Positions 1 to 6,297 of a stretch of DNA of 7,399 nt are shown piece by piece. The notes under the pieces were generated by a model that was not told where the DNA came from, ran no database searches, and was given only the letters and a program-made list of their open reading frames with translations. The stretch spans positions 1 through 7,399 of the forward strand of contig QWJG01000022.1 of the NCBI GenBank assembly GCA_009391845.1, written 5' to 3'. A program made the translations under genes and the position numbers. The first letter of the stretch is position 1. Each line of letters opens with the position of its first letter. This DNA comes from Chloroflexota bacterium (lineage in GTDB: Bacteria; Chloroflexota; Dehalococcoidia; UBA2979).

Positions 1-1387
1 GCAGTTGGCTGAGAAATTCGTGTGCGTTGGCGATCTTGGCCGCTTCGATCAATTCGGCTTCTGTCGCGTCGGCACGGCCAAAGAGGATATTTTCGCGCGC
101 GGTGCCGTGGAAGAGAAAGACGTCCTGTAACACGATACTGATTTGCGAGCGCAGGCTGTCGAGCTTGAGCTGGCGGATATCGATACCATCGACGGAGATG
201 CTGCCGGCGTCGAGATCGTAGAAGCGCGGTATCAAACCGGCCAGCGTCGTTTTGCCCACCCCTGTCGGACCGACTAGTGCTACGGTCGAACGCGGTGCAA
301 TCTCCAGATTGATATTTTCCAGCACGGGCTCGTTGGCATCGTAGCCAAAACGCACGTCGCGCAACGAGATGGCTCCCTGTATCGGTAGCGCCAGAGCGAC
401 GGCATCGGCTGCGTCGTGTATTTCCGGTGCTTCGTCCAGCAACTCGGCGACGCGGTCGGCGCTGGCGAGGGCTTCCTGTATTTGTTCCCAGGCGCCACTT
501 AGGTGGTGCAGTGGCTGGTAGAACAGCTCTAGGTAGAGAAAGAAACCGACCAAGTCGGCAACCGAGAGCACCTGGTTAAAGGCGAGCTTGCCGCCAAAAT
601 AGATGAGGATAATAGTGCCCAGCGCCGAAGTGAATTGGATAAAGGGCTGGAAGGTAGCCATCATTTTTAGCGCGTGTAAGAGCGAGTCGCGGTACTTGTC
701 TATACGGCTGTTGATGCGTTCGGCTTCGACCTTTTCGCGCGTGAAGGTTTTGATCTCGCGGATGCCAGAGATATTGTCGTTGAGAATGGCGTTGAGTTCC
801 CCCAACTCTTGTTGGCGGGCGCGGAAGGCGGGGCGCACGTAGCGGGCAAAGAGGCGCAGCGAAATCAGTATCAGCGGGATCGGTACCATGCTCAACAGCG
901 TCAGCTGCCAGTTCATGCTCACGAGCACGATGGTGACGCTGACCAACGTGAGGATATTGACGAGGATATCGGGGATGGCGTGGGCGATGAGCAGTTCGAA
1001 TTTGTCCGAGTCGTTGACGACGCGCGACATCAGCTGGCCCGTCTGCTTGTCCTCGTAGAAGCGCAGCGATAGGCGCTGCAGGTGCGAGTAGATGAGCTTG
1101 CGCGCCTCGGCGACGACGCCCCAACCGGCGACATGGGCCATATAGCTGCGCAGAAATTGCAGCACGGCGCGCGCGATGTAGACGGCCAGCGCCAAGAGCG
1201 CCAAGTCCGTGATATTTTCCATCGTCAGCTGGTTGCCCTCGGCGTCGGTAATCGCGCCGACCATCGTTTTTATAATCCACGGAATAAGCAGCTGTACGCC
1301 GACTAATAGGAGCATGCTGACGACGGTGATGCTGAGGACGCCGGCGTAGTCGCGGGCGTAGCTATAGAGAAATTTTAGCGGTTTCGT
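1..1387 (-). CDS. ABC exporter half-transporter, MsbA/LmrA-like (permease fused to ATPase), 3' end off window
   Basis: The minus-strand frame is open from about 1387 to the left edge (462 codons) and encodes a type IV ABC exporter subunit, which as a dimer pumps lipids, drugs or peptides out across the inner membrane at the cost of ATP. Residues 1-320 form the transmembrane domain: hydrophobic helices near 15-45, 60-85, 138-180 and 250-295, and a TGQLMSRVVND coupling-helix motif at 116-126. The nucleotide-binding domain begins near 338 with A-loop Tyr349 (RFGYD), Walker A GPTGVGKTT at 373-381 and Q-loop Gln421 (LQDVFLF). The signature motif, Walker B and H-loop lie beyond the window. No standard start codon exists between the upstream in-frame TAA and Met25, which lies inside helix 1. 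An ACG at 1387 gives the family-like N-terminus (M)KPLKFLYSYARDYAGVL and has a Shine-Dalgarno nine bases upstream. Substrate unknown; last gene of a possible three-gene operon. Confidence 0.93.
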
Positions 1388-1396
1388 AGCGTAGGG

Positions 1397-1403
1397 CCTT
1401 TCT
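1397..1403 (-). promoter_or_regulatory. Shine-Dalgarno AGAAAGG that selects the ACG start of the ABC exporter
   Basis: On the minus strand AGAAAGG is followed by nine bases and then ACG AAA CCG CTA. The spacing is ideal for initiation at the ACG (1387-1385). The next in-frame ATG (1315-1313) has no purine-rich stretch before it and would remove half of the first membrane helix. This site therefore argues that translation begins, or recently began, at 1387. Confidence 0.55.
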
Positions 1404-1489
1404 GGTATTGGTTCTGAAATTTAAGGCGGGGCACAGTTTTCCCATCCAATCCGAGACAACATAGTGCAAAGGCGAAAAATGGCGAGGCA

Positions 1490-2371
1490 TTAGCGGCGCA
1501 GCAATTCCTCGCTGAAATGGATGATCGGGAAGCATTCGGGGATATGCGAGTCGCGCTCGCCGTGTGGGCTCCAGAAGAAGCCGCCCGAGTCGGTGGCCGG
1601 TGGTGCCTCGCGGTAGGTGTTGAAGCGAGAAAAGTCCATGCGCCAGATATCGCCGTCTTTGGGCGGCAGGGCGCGCCCATCGGCCTGCGCTAGCAGGTGC
1701 AGGCTCTGCCAGGGAATGGCCATCTCTACTGTCCAGCCGCGATCGCGGTCGGAATTGTCGTTAATCGTGCCGTCGACCTGTACGGCCCAGCGCAGGCCCG
1801 GCAGGTCGTAGTCCCAGAAGCCAGTGCGCAATCCGCGCGGGTGCTCCTTAAAACCGACGCCGTTCCACTCTCTGGCGCGTGGGTGTTCTTTGCTCAGCGT
1901 CGGGTCCTGCTGCGCGTAGTCGAATTTATCGTACGCTTCATCCCATATAAAAAATACTTCGTAGATCGTACCTAGCGCATTGATCTCGAATTCGTAGTAG
2001 GCATCGCGGCCGGCAATAAAGAGTTCGACGTCGTTGTTGCGAAAAATGAGTGAATCGCGCTCCGTCAAATCGGCCTCCACGTTGGGCTCTTCGATCCAGA
2101 AACCGACGTAGAGGTTGGTCTCGTCCCAGAGCACGGCAGCGCGCGTGTCGTGTATGGCGTGTGCGCCCGAAATCATGTCGCTAAAACGCGGCGATTGCGC
2201 GGCGGCTTGCCAGGCGGGTTCGTCGAGATGGCCGTCGATGACAATGGGCTCGTCGATGCGATAGGCCGTGTACTCTTCGATGCGCTCGGCTGGCCAGGGA
2301 AAGGGGGCGCTGCCTTCAGGGGCTGGCTGACCTGTGAGTCCGAGGCTGTAGCGATGTGCTGGGTCGTTCAT
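1490..2371 (-). CDS. CBM9-like carbohydrate-binding (DOMON-fold) protein, probably cytoplasmic
   Basis: This 293-residue protein resembles the carbohydrate-binding family 9-like group (CBM9_1/DOMON superfamily), a beta-sandwich that binds sugars or haem. Family-type motifs appear in order: IDGHLDEPAW (45-54), TNLYVGFWIEEP (85-96), ERDSLIFRNNDVELFI (104-119), YYEFEINALGTIYE (125-138), RGWTVEMAIPW (211-221) and WRMDFSRF (243-250). Aromatics at the ligand face are plentiful (Trp54, Trp92, Trp221, Trp243). The ATG at 2371 has GAGGA ten bases upstream. The N-terminus (MNDPAHRYSLGLTG) is polar and Pro-rich, with no signal peptide or lipobox, whereas many relatives are secreted; a cytoplasmic role is inferred, or a non-classical location. 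It lies 81 bases after the oxidoreductase and 102 before the ABC exporter, all on the same strand. The family assignment is firm, the ligand unknown; no catalytic domain is attached. Confidence 0.88.
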   Translation of the reverse strand: MNDPAHRYSLGLTGQPAPEGSAPFPWPAERIEEYTAYRIDEPIVIDGHLDEPAWQAAAQSPRFSDMISGAHAIHDTRAAVLWDETNLYVGFWIEEPNVEADLTERDSLIFRNNDVELFIAGRDAYYEFEINALGTIYEVFFIWDEAYDKFDYAQQDPTLSKEHPRAREWNGVGFKEHPRGLRTGFWDYDLPGLRWAVQVDGTINDNSDRDRGWTVEMAIPWQSLHLLAQADGRALPPKDGDIWRMDFSRFNTYREAPPATDSGGFFWSPHGERDSHIPECFPIIHFSEELLRR

Positions 2372-2381
2372 GTGTAGCGTT

Positions 2382-2386
2382 TCCTC
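2382..2386 (-). promoter_or_regulatory. Shine-Dalgarno GAGGA of the CBM9-like gene
   Basis: GAGGA on the minus strand lies ten bases before the ATG at 2371 and supports that start. The upstream gap to the oxidoreductase stop (2372-2452) shows no clear terminator hairpin followed by a T-tract, consistent with read-through from the upstream gene. Confidence 0.6.
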
Positions 2387-2452
2387 GTTTTGCTGGTGGC
2401 GACACGGCGGCGCCCTTTTACGTGGTATTGATTGGGCGCAGCAGGTCTGCGT

Positions 2453-3289
2453 TTAAATGTCGACGAAGTGGCTCTGCGTTTCCGGTCTTTCGGCCGCGTC
2501 CAGCACTTGGCGAATGGCCAGCGTTTCGCGCCGATCGATAGCAGTCTTGCCCTGTGTAAATAGGTCGAGCATCGCCGCTGCTGTATTGCGGAAAATAGCG
2601 CTGCTGTCGACGGCTATATACTCGCTGCCCTTTGCCGTTGTCAGCGCTGCGGCAAAGAGGGTGTTGGCGTTGGTATAGACGTTGGCGATTGCCGTGCGTC
2701 CCGCGCTGAAATCGAGCAAGAGCTGGCTGTGGTCGCCGGTGCCGCGCCGCATTAAGCGCTCGACCTCGGCCCCCATAGAACTGATGATGAGCTCTAGGGG
2801 ATGAATGGCATATTCGCCAAATGAAGAGCCGCCGCCCCAGGCTACCATATGTAAGAGCGGCTCGTCCAACTGCTTGATGCGCTCTTGTACATTGGTGTAG
2901 CGCAATGCAGAGGAAGTTTGCATGGCGACGCCGTGTTGGTCGGCAAGAGCGAAGATGCGCTCGGCCGTTGCTGAATCGGGTGCAAAGGTCTTGTCTACAT
3001 ACGTCGGCTTGGCATGGGGAAAGACCAGGCGGCAAAGCGCTTCGTGCGTCTCTGGGTTCGAAGGAGCGAGCACGGCGTAGAAATCGACGTGCGCATTTAA
3101 TTGTTCGATATCATCGTAATAGGGCACGTCATTTTTTTGCGCCCAGGACTTGCTGGGTTCTTCCTGTAGTGCGGTGGCGCCGGTCACGCTAAAGCCGCGC
3201 GCAGCTAACTCGCCGCGCAGCAATTTTAGATAGATATCGGCGTGGAAGTTGTCCAAATTAAAATCGACAAAGCCAATTCGTTGGCTCAT
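2453..3289 (-). CDS. Short Gfo/Idh/MocA-family oxidoreductase
   Basis: The protein has 278 residues and looks like the NAD(P)-dependent Gfo/Idh/MocA family, which oxidises or reduces sugars, inositols and related polyols. A Rossmann-like N-terminus (residues 4-125) shows the beta strand SQRIGFVDF, then VDFYAVLAPSNPETHEAL (68-85), matching the family's 'vvi.tPn..H' region, and YVDKTF (97-102), the equivalent of the EKP motif with Lys100 as the likely catalytic lysine. The second domain holds WGGGSSFGEYAIHPLELI (151-168), where His163 matches the conserved active-site histidine. Two oddities: the classic GXGXXG nucleotide loop is replaced by GFVDFNLDN, and the protein is shorter than the usual 330-400 residues, mainly in the C-terminal sheet domain. 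The ATG at 3289 is chosen because GGAG lies seven bases upstream; the frame stays open to 3601 but that extension is low-complexity, unlike the family, and overlaps the divergent gene. Substrate unknown. Confidence 0.85.
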   Translation of the reverse strand: MSQRIGFVDFNLDNFHADIYLKLLRGELAARGFSVTGATALQEEPSKSWAQKNDVPYYDDIEQLNAHVDFYAVLAPSNPETHEALCRLVFPHAKPTYVDKTFAPDSATAERIFALADQHGVAMQTSSALRYTNVQERIKQLDEPLLHMVAWGGGSSFGEYAIHPLELIISSMGAEVERLMRRGTGDHSQLLLDFSAGRTAIANVYTNANTLFAAALTTAKGSEYIAVDSSAIFRNTAAAMLDLFTQGKTAIDRRETLAIRQVLDAAERPETQSHFVDI

Positions 3290-3530
3290 GTTGTAGCTCC
3301 AGTTAGTGGGCATGTAGAAAAGCTGCACTTGCTCGTGCGCGCTGGGCCGGCCGCCTGCATGGCGAAGACAACAAGCTGACGCCGAATTCAAGGGCGCGCC
3401 CCCGGCAGCGCGGGGAGATTTGTTGGCTTTGAGTGCGAAGCCGTAAAATACGCACGCTTCGGCATATGTCCAAGAGAGGCCAATAGAAGGACAAGCGCCT
3501 ATATTAGCAAAAATCATTGGATGTAAATTT
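3290..3530. promoter_or_regulatory. Divergent intergenic region between oxidoreductase and GT39 genes
   Basis: These 241 bases separate two outward-facing genes and must carry at least one promoter for each. On the minus strand TTTACA (3527-3522) and TAATAT (3506-3501), 15 bases apart, resemble a sigma70-type promoter for the oxidoreductase, giving a leader of about 200 bases. On the plus strand TTGGCT (3423-3428) and TAAAAT (3444-3449), also 15 apart, are a weaker candidate for the GT39 gene. The middle holds GC-rich palindromes: GGCCGGCC (3345-3352), GGGCGCGCCC (3392-3401), and a 5-bp CCCCG/CGGGG hairpin (3400-3415). Both promoter spacings are shorter than the usual 16-18, so these calls are tentative. 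No credible gene is seen here. Confidence 0.45.
3501..3527 (-). promoter_or_regulatory. Candidate sigma70-type promoter for the oxidoreductase operon
   Basis: Minus-strand TTTACA, a 15-base spacer, and TAATAT make a near-consensus -35/-10 pair with a short spacer in an AT-rich patch. Its -35 box ends only four bases from the start of the divergent GT39 gene, so binding here could interfere with transcription of that gene. Based on consensus matching by eye only. Confidence 0.3.
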
Positions 3531-6074
3531 ATGCGCAAAGATCTCATTGTATTTGTAGTCGTCCTAGTGTTTGGCGCTTCGCTGCGGTTGGTGGGGCTCA
3601 CGCGCGGCCACAGCGATTTTGCTCTGCAAAACGGTGGAGAGATGTTCTATACCTTCCACCCCGACGAAGAGACGCTGCTGCGTGCCGCGCTGCAACTGGA
3701 CAGTTTGTCAGCGCCGCCGCTGACGGCCTATGGCACCTTTCCGATGTTGGTGGCACGAGCAGTCTTAGAGAGCTATGGACTCTTCTTTTATGCCGGTGAA
3801 TTGACGCTGGACAACGCGCCGGCGCGCCCGGCCATTTTTGTCTTGGCACGTTTGTTGTCGATTGCTTTTTCACTGGGTCTACTGGTGCTGGTTTTCTGGG
3901 TGGGCCGCGCCTATTTTGGCCTGTGGTCTGGAGCGCTGGCCGCATTTTGGCTCGCCAGCGCGCCGCTGGCCATACAGCAGGGGCATTTCTATACCGTCGA
4001 CGGCGTTTTTGCGTTTCTCGTCTTTGCGGCGTTGGCTTGTAGTTTGCGCGCGCTGCACACGCAGGAGATGCGCGCCTTTGTCGGCGCTGGGCTGCTGATT
4101 GGTTTGGCGGCGGCCACTCGTCTAAACGGCGCGCTCTTTGGCGTCGCTTTGGCCGCGGTGTATGTGGGTAAAGATGCAGTGGCTGATCCGCGCGCTTTGT
4201 GGGTGCGGATTCGCCGCCCTGAGTTGTGGGTGACGGCGCTGGTTGCGCTGGCCGTTCTCTTTGTGCTGGAACCTTATTTAGTGACGGACTCTGCGCTGAT
4301 GCGGCGCGCGCTGGACTCGGGCGATTTTGCCTATTCGCTGCAAATTGCCCGCGGCGAAGTGCTGCGCCCGTGGACGCTAGTCGACGTGCATACTACGCCC
4401 TATTTGCACTTCTGGACTCATTTGTTGCCGCAGTCGGTTGGCTGGCCCTTGGCGGGGCTGTTTATAGTCGGCGCGCTCTATGCTCTGTGGCACCGGCGCT
4501 GGCCGACGACTCTGCTCTTGGTTTGGTGCGTGCTCTACTTTTTCAGCATCGGTGGATTGCACACCAAACACGTGCGCTATTTGTTGCCCATGCTGCCGGC
4601 GCTGGCGCTTTTGGCGGCGATCTTTTGCGTTGAGGGTTGGCGTTGGTTGCAAGCGGTAGAGCAGAGCAAGCTCTTCTGGTTGCGCTGGCCGGGTATACTG
4701 GTTGTCGGGGGCGTCCTGTTCTATACGGCGGCCTATGGCACGGCCTTTGCGCGCATCTACACGGTAGAGGATGCGCGTTTGCAGGCGGCGCGTTGGATCT
4801 ATGCCAATGTGCCAGCGGGTAGTACCATTGCCGTGGAAAACGGCGGTTTCTCGCTAGGGGAATTTGTCGATAGGGATGCCTATAAAAAAGCTCATATAAA
4901 CAGCGGTCGCCTCTTTGGCACGCGCGGCTATTTGCTCTGCGAGGCGGGGCGGCAATATCTCTACAGCCGTGTGCGCGATGCCGACTATATCGCCGTAGCA
5001 GACGTCAATCGTCACGTGCAATACACGGCTGTACCCGAGATGTATCCGGTGTTGGCCAGTTTTTACGCCAAGCTCTTGGCCGGCGAGCTTGGTTTTAAAG
5101 TAGTACAGCACGTGAAGACCTATGCCGAATGGGGCCGTTGGCGTTTTGCCGACGAAAAATCCGAGCCTTCGCTTTACGGTTTTGACCATCCGGGTGTGTG
5201 GATATTGCAACGCACACCGGCTATGGACGAAATGTGGAGCGATTGGAAGGATCAGTTATATACCAATGCGCATTGTGCAGATGCGAGTCTATTTGAAATA
5301 GCCGCTATGCGCGCTGGAGATTTAGTTGGGACAAGGGCTAAAATTCGCGAAGTGCGCCAGCAGTATAAAGACTTTAGTCTGGCAGCTTTGATCGAAGCCG
5401 ATATTTTGCAAAAAGCGGATGCCGCAGGTGCGACCGAGGCTTTGGGCGACTATAGTCGGGGATATTTAGATCCCGCACTCTCTGCTCAGTATATTCCCTG
5501 GGCTGCGGCGACGAGTCTATTGTTGTTGGATCTGTCTGATCTGTCCTTGTCGGCCTTGGTCGACGGGGCGAATAAACGGGCGTATTTACGGCCCGAGCAG
5601 AGGGATCAGATGGCCGATGGATACGCCTCTATGGCACACTTGTTGGCAAAACAAGGTTATAACGACCTCGCGACAGATATCTATCGTTTGGCTGCCGTCG
5701 TCGATGCGCGCGCGGAATTCTGTAATGAGTTGGCAGATCTCGCAATGCAAGATGGGCGCGACCAGGAAGCGCTGAGCTGGTGGCAGACCTCGCTAGCGCT
5801 CGATGCGACGCAGATGCCTATCTACCGTCTGGCCGGAAAAGTTGCCTATCGCTTGAAAGATTACGGACCGGCGTTTGAGTATTTGGGCAAGGCGGTGGAA
5901 TTGGATCCTCTCCTAGAAGCACAGCAAAAGGTCGCCGACTTCAATGCGTTGGCACAAGAGGCGCAGCGGGTGGGGTTGTCGGAGTGGGCTGTGTGGTTAT
6001 GGCAGCGCTCGTTGGCGTTGGATGGTCAACAGGTGGGAGTGAAGGTTCTGTTGCGGGCGGCTAGAGGAGAGTAG
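3531..6074 (+). CDS. GT39/PMT-like polyprenyl-phosphate-sugar glycosyltransferase with C-terminal TPR-like tail
   Basis: This 847-residue integral membrane protein resembles GT-C enzymes of family 39 (PMT/ArnT-like), which move a sugar from a polyprenyl phosphate carrier to protein, lipid or glycan on the periplasmic side. The first helix (5-24) is followed by a loop with HPDE (43-46), the family's acidic DE motif with probable catalytic Asp45. Further helices lie near 103-125, 131-148, 156-175, 182-212, 233-250, 303-320, 326-341, 350-368 and 384-402. QQGHFYTVDG (149-158) and LHTKHVRYLLPMLP (343-356) are typical of the family. Residues 404-560 form a soluble domain starting RWIYANVPAGSTIAVE. 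The tail from about 690 has TPR-like helical pairs (708-735, 742-790, 805-832), an unusual addition. The ATG at 3531 has only a weak GGA nine bases upstream. No clear partner gene adjoins it; acceptor and sugar are unknown. Confidence 0.87.
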   Translation: MRKDLIVFVVVLVFGASLRLVGLTRGHSDFALQNGGEMFYTFHPDEETLLRAALQLDSLSAPPLTAYGTFPMLVARAVLESYGLFFYAGELTLDNAPARPAIFVLARLLSIAFSLGLLVLVFWVGRAYFGLWSGALAAFWLASAPLAIQQGHFYTVDGVFAFLVFAALACSLRALHTQEMRAFVGAGLLIGLAAATRLNGALFGVALAAVYVGKDAVADPRALWVRIRRPELWVTALVALAVLFVLEPYLVTDSALMRRALDSGDFAYSLQIARGEVLRPWTLVDVHTTPYLHFWTHLLPQSVGWPLAGLFIVGALYALWHRRWPTTLLLVWCVLYFFSIGGLHTKHVRYLLPMLPALALLAAIFCVEGWRWLQAVEQSKLFWLRWPGILVVGGVLFYTAAYGTAFARIYTVEDARLQAARWIYANVPAGSTIAVENGGFSLGEFVDRDAYKKAHINSGRLFGTRGYLLCEAGRQYLYSRVRDADYIAVADVNRHVQYTAVPEMYPVLASFYAKLLAGELGFKVVQHVKTYAEWGRWRFADEKSEPSLYGFDHPGVWILQRTPAMDEMWSDWKDQLYTNAHCADASLFEIAAMRAGDLVGTRAKIREVRQQYKDFSLAALIEADILQKADAAGATEALGDYSRGYLDPALSAQYIPWAAATSLLLLDLSDLSLSALVDGANKRAYLRPEQRDQMADGYASMAHLLAKQGYNDLATDIYRLAAVVDARAEFCNELADLAMQDGRDQEALSWWQTSLALDATQMPIYRLAGKVAYRLKDYGPAFEYLGKAVELDPLLEAQQKVADFNALAQEAQRVGLSEWAVWLWQRSLALDGQQVGVKVLLRAARGE

Positions 6075-6105
6075 GGTGCTTGGCTGGGGAGAAGGTGAGA
6101 AGTAG

Positions 6106-6210
6106 ATGAAACGCATCAATTTATCGCATCAATACGTTGCATTATGTAGTGCCTGCAACACGTCGCCTTTTTTTAGGCGAGACATAAATATCTGTTTTAA
6201 CCATATTTAA
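6106..6210 (+). CDS. Possible 34-residue Cys/His microprotein or leader peptide
   Basis: An ATG at 6106 opens a 34-codon frame ending at TAA 6208-6210. A purine-rich stretch (GGAGAAGGTGAG, 6088-6099) lies upstream at usable spacing. The predicted peptide is basic at the N-terminus (MKRINLSHQY) and contains Cys14, Cys17, Cys30 and His33, that is C-X2-C-X12-C-X2-H, a spacing compatible with binding one zinc ion. The coding strand also carries all the repeats of this leader, so it may be only structured non-coding DNA that happens to be open, or a cysteine-containing leader peptide controlling the thioredoxin gene 87 bases on. I recognise no family. The case rests on the ribosome binding site and Cys/His spacing only. 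Confidence 0.25.
   Translation: MKRINLSHQYVALCSACNTSPFFRRDINICFNHI
6112..6133. repeat. Tandem direct repeat CGCATCAAT (two copies, 13-base period)
   Basis: CGCATCAAT occurs at 6112-6120 and again at 6125-6133 with TTAT between. Two perfect 9-base copies a little over one helical turn apart resemble half-sites of a regulator binding the same DNA face. It lies 30 bases after the GT39 stop and inside the possible microprotein frame. Confidence 0.5.
6136..6159. repeat. Inverted repeat GTTGCA-N12-TGCAAC
   Basis: Perfect 6-base arms at 6136-6141 and 6154-6159 surround a 12-base centre. This could be an operator for a dimeric regulator or a hairpin in the transcript. It starts two bases after the second direct repeat. 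Confidence 0.45.
6163..6180 (+). terminator. Hairpin TCGCCT-T6-AGGCGA; possible weak terminator or attenuator arm
   Basis: A perfect 6-bp stem (6163-6168 with 6175-6180) encloses a loop of six T. It sits about 90 bases after the GT39 stop, a reasonable place for transcript termination, but no T-tract follows the stem (GACATAAATA), so it is not a canonical intrinsic terminator. The downstream arm plus its flank, CGAGAC (6178-6183), can instead pair with GTCTCG at 6230-6235, giving a mutually exclusive structure. Confidence 0.35.
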
Positions 6211-6215
6211 AATAT
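6203..6215. repeat. AT palindrome ATATTT-A-AAATAT
   Basis: Arms 6203-6208 and 6210-6215 are perfect reverse complements about one central base, in the most AT-rich part of the leader and overlapping the candidate -10 elements. It may be a regulator site or simply melted promoter DNA. Confidence 0.35.
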
Positions 6216-6285
6216 AGTTTTAAATTGTCGTCTCGTCGGCATGCGGCTTGCGTTAGGCGGTTGTGCAAATTGTTGTGCAACGCTT

Positions 6286-6291
6286 GAGAGG
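6286..6291 (+). promoter_or_regulatory. Shine-Dalgarno GAGAGG deciding the thioredoxin start
   Basis: GAGAGG lies six bases before the ATG at 6298. The alternative in-frame ATG at 6241 has no purine-rich sequence upstream and would add a 19-residue Cys-rich extension not typical of thioredoxins, so 6298 is preferred. Confidence 0.65.
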
Positions 6292-6297
6292 CTGTAT

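Larger units (their letters stand above)
6075..6297 (+). promoter_or_regulatory. Repeat-rich leader region before the thioredoxin-TolC operon
   Basis: This gap is more AT-rich than its flanks (strongest at 6183-6227) and full of small repeats: direct repeats CGCATCAAT (6112-6120, 6125-6133), inverted repeat GTTGCA/TGCAAC (6136-6141, 6154-6159), a hairpin with a T6 loop (6163-6180), a 13-base AT palindrome (6203-6215) and two TTTTAA copies 23 bases apart (6195, 6218). The promoter for thioredoxin-TolC probably lies in the AT block, where TAAAAT (6208-6213) and TATAGT (6213-6218) are -10 candidates without a convincing -35 box. It may also hold a 34-codon reading frame, listed separately. Confidence 0.5.

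Noticed and set aside
576..1280. 234-codon minus-strand reading frame rich in Arg/His/Pro
   Set aside because: It is the wrong frame of the ABC exporter; the correct frame gives coupling-helix motifs, Walker A and Q-loop across the same bases.
1388..1489. Short frame from ATG near 1446 on the minus strand as a separate gene or frameshifted start of the ABC exporter
   Set aside because: Its 27 codons end just inside the exporter with no recognisable content, and joining it would need a +1 shift without a known slippery site; the ACG with its own ribosome binding site is simpler.
1441..1500. Possible terminator between the CBM9-like and ABC genes (GGCGA repeated around AAAAAT)
   Set aside because: The GGCGA copies are direct, not inverted, and form no stable stem followed by a T-tract in the minus-strand transcript.
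3290..3601. In-frame N-terminal extension of the oxidoreductase to 382 residues
   Set aside because: The extra 104 residues resemble no family sequence, overlap the divergent GT39 gene, and the ATG at 3289 has GGAG at seven bases.
4226..4633. 135-codon plus-strand frame within the GT39 gene
   Set aside because: It lies wholly within the well-supported GT39 frame and shows translated GC-rich shadow composition without motifs.
6241..6297. Longer thioredoxin start adding 19 residues with a CANCC motif
   Set aside because: No ribosome binding site precedes 6241, while 6298 has GAGAGG at six bases and gives the standard thioredoxin N-terminus and length.
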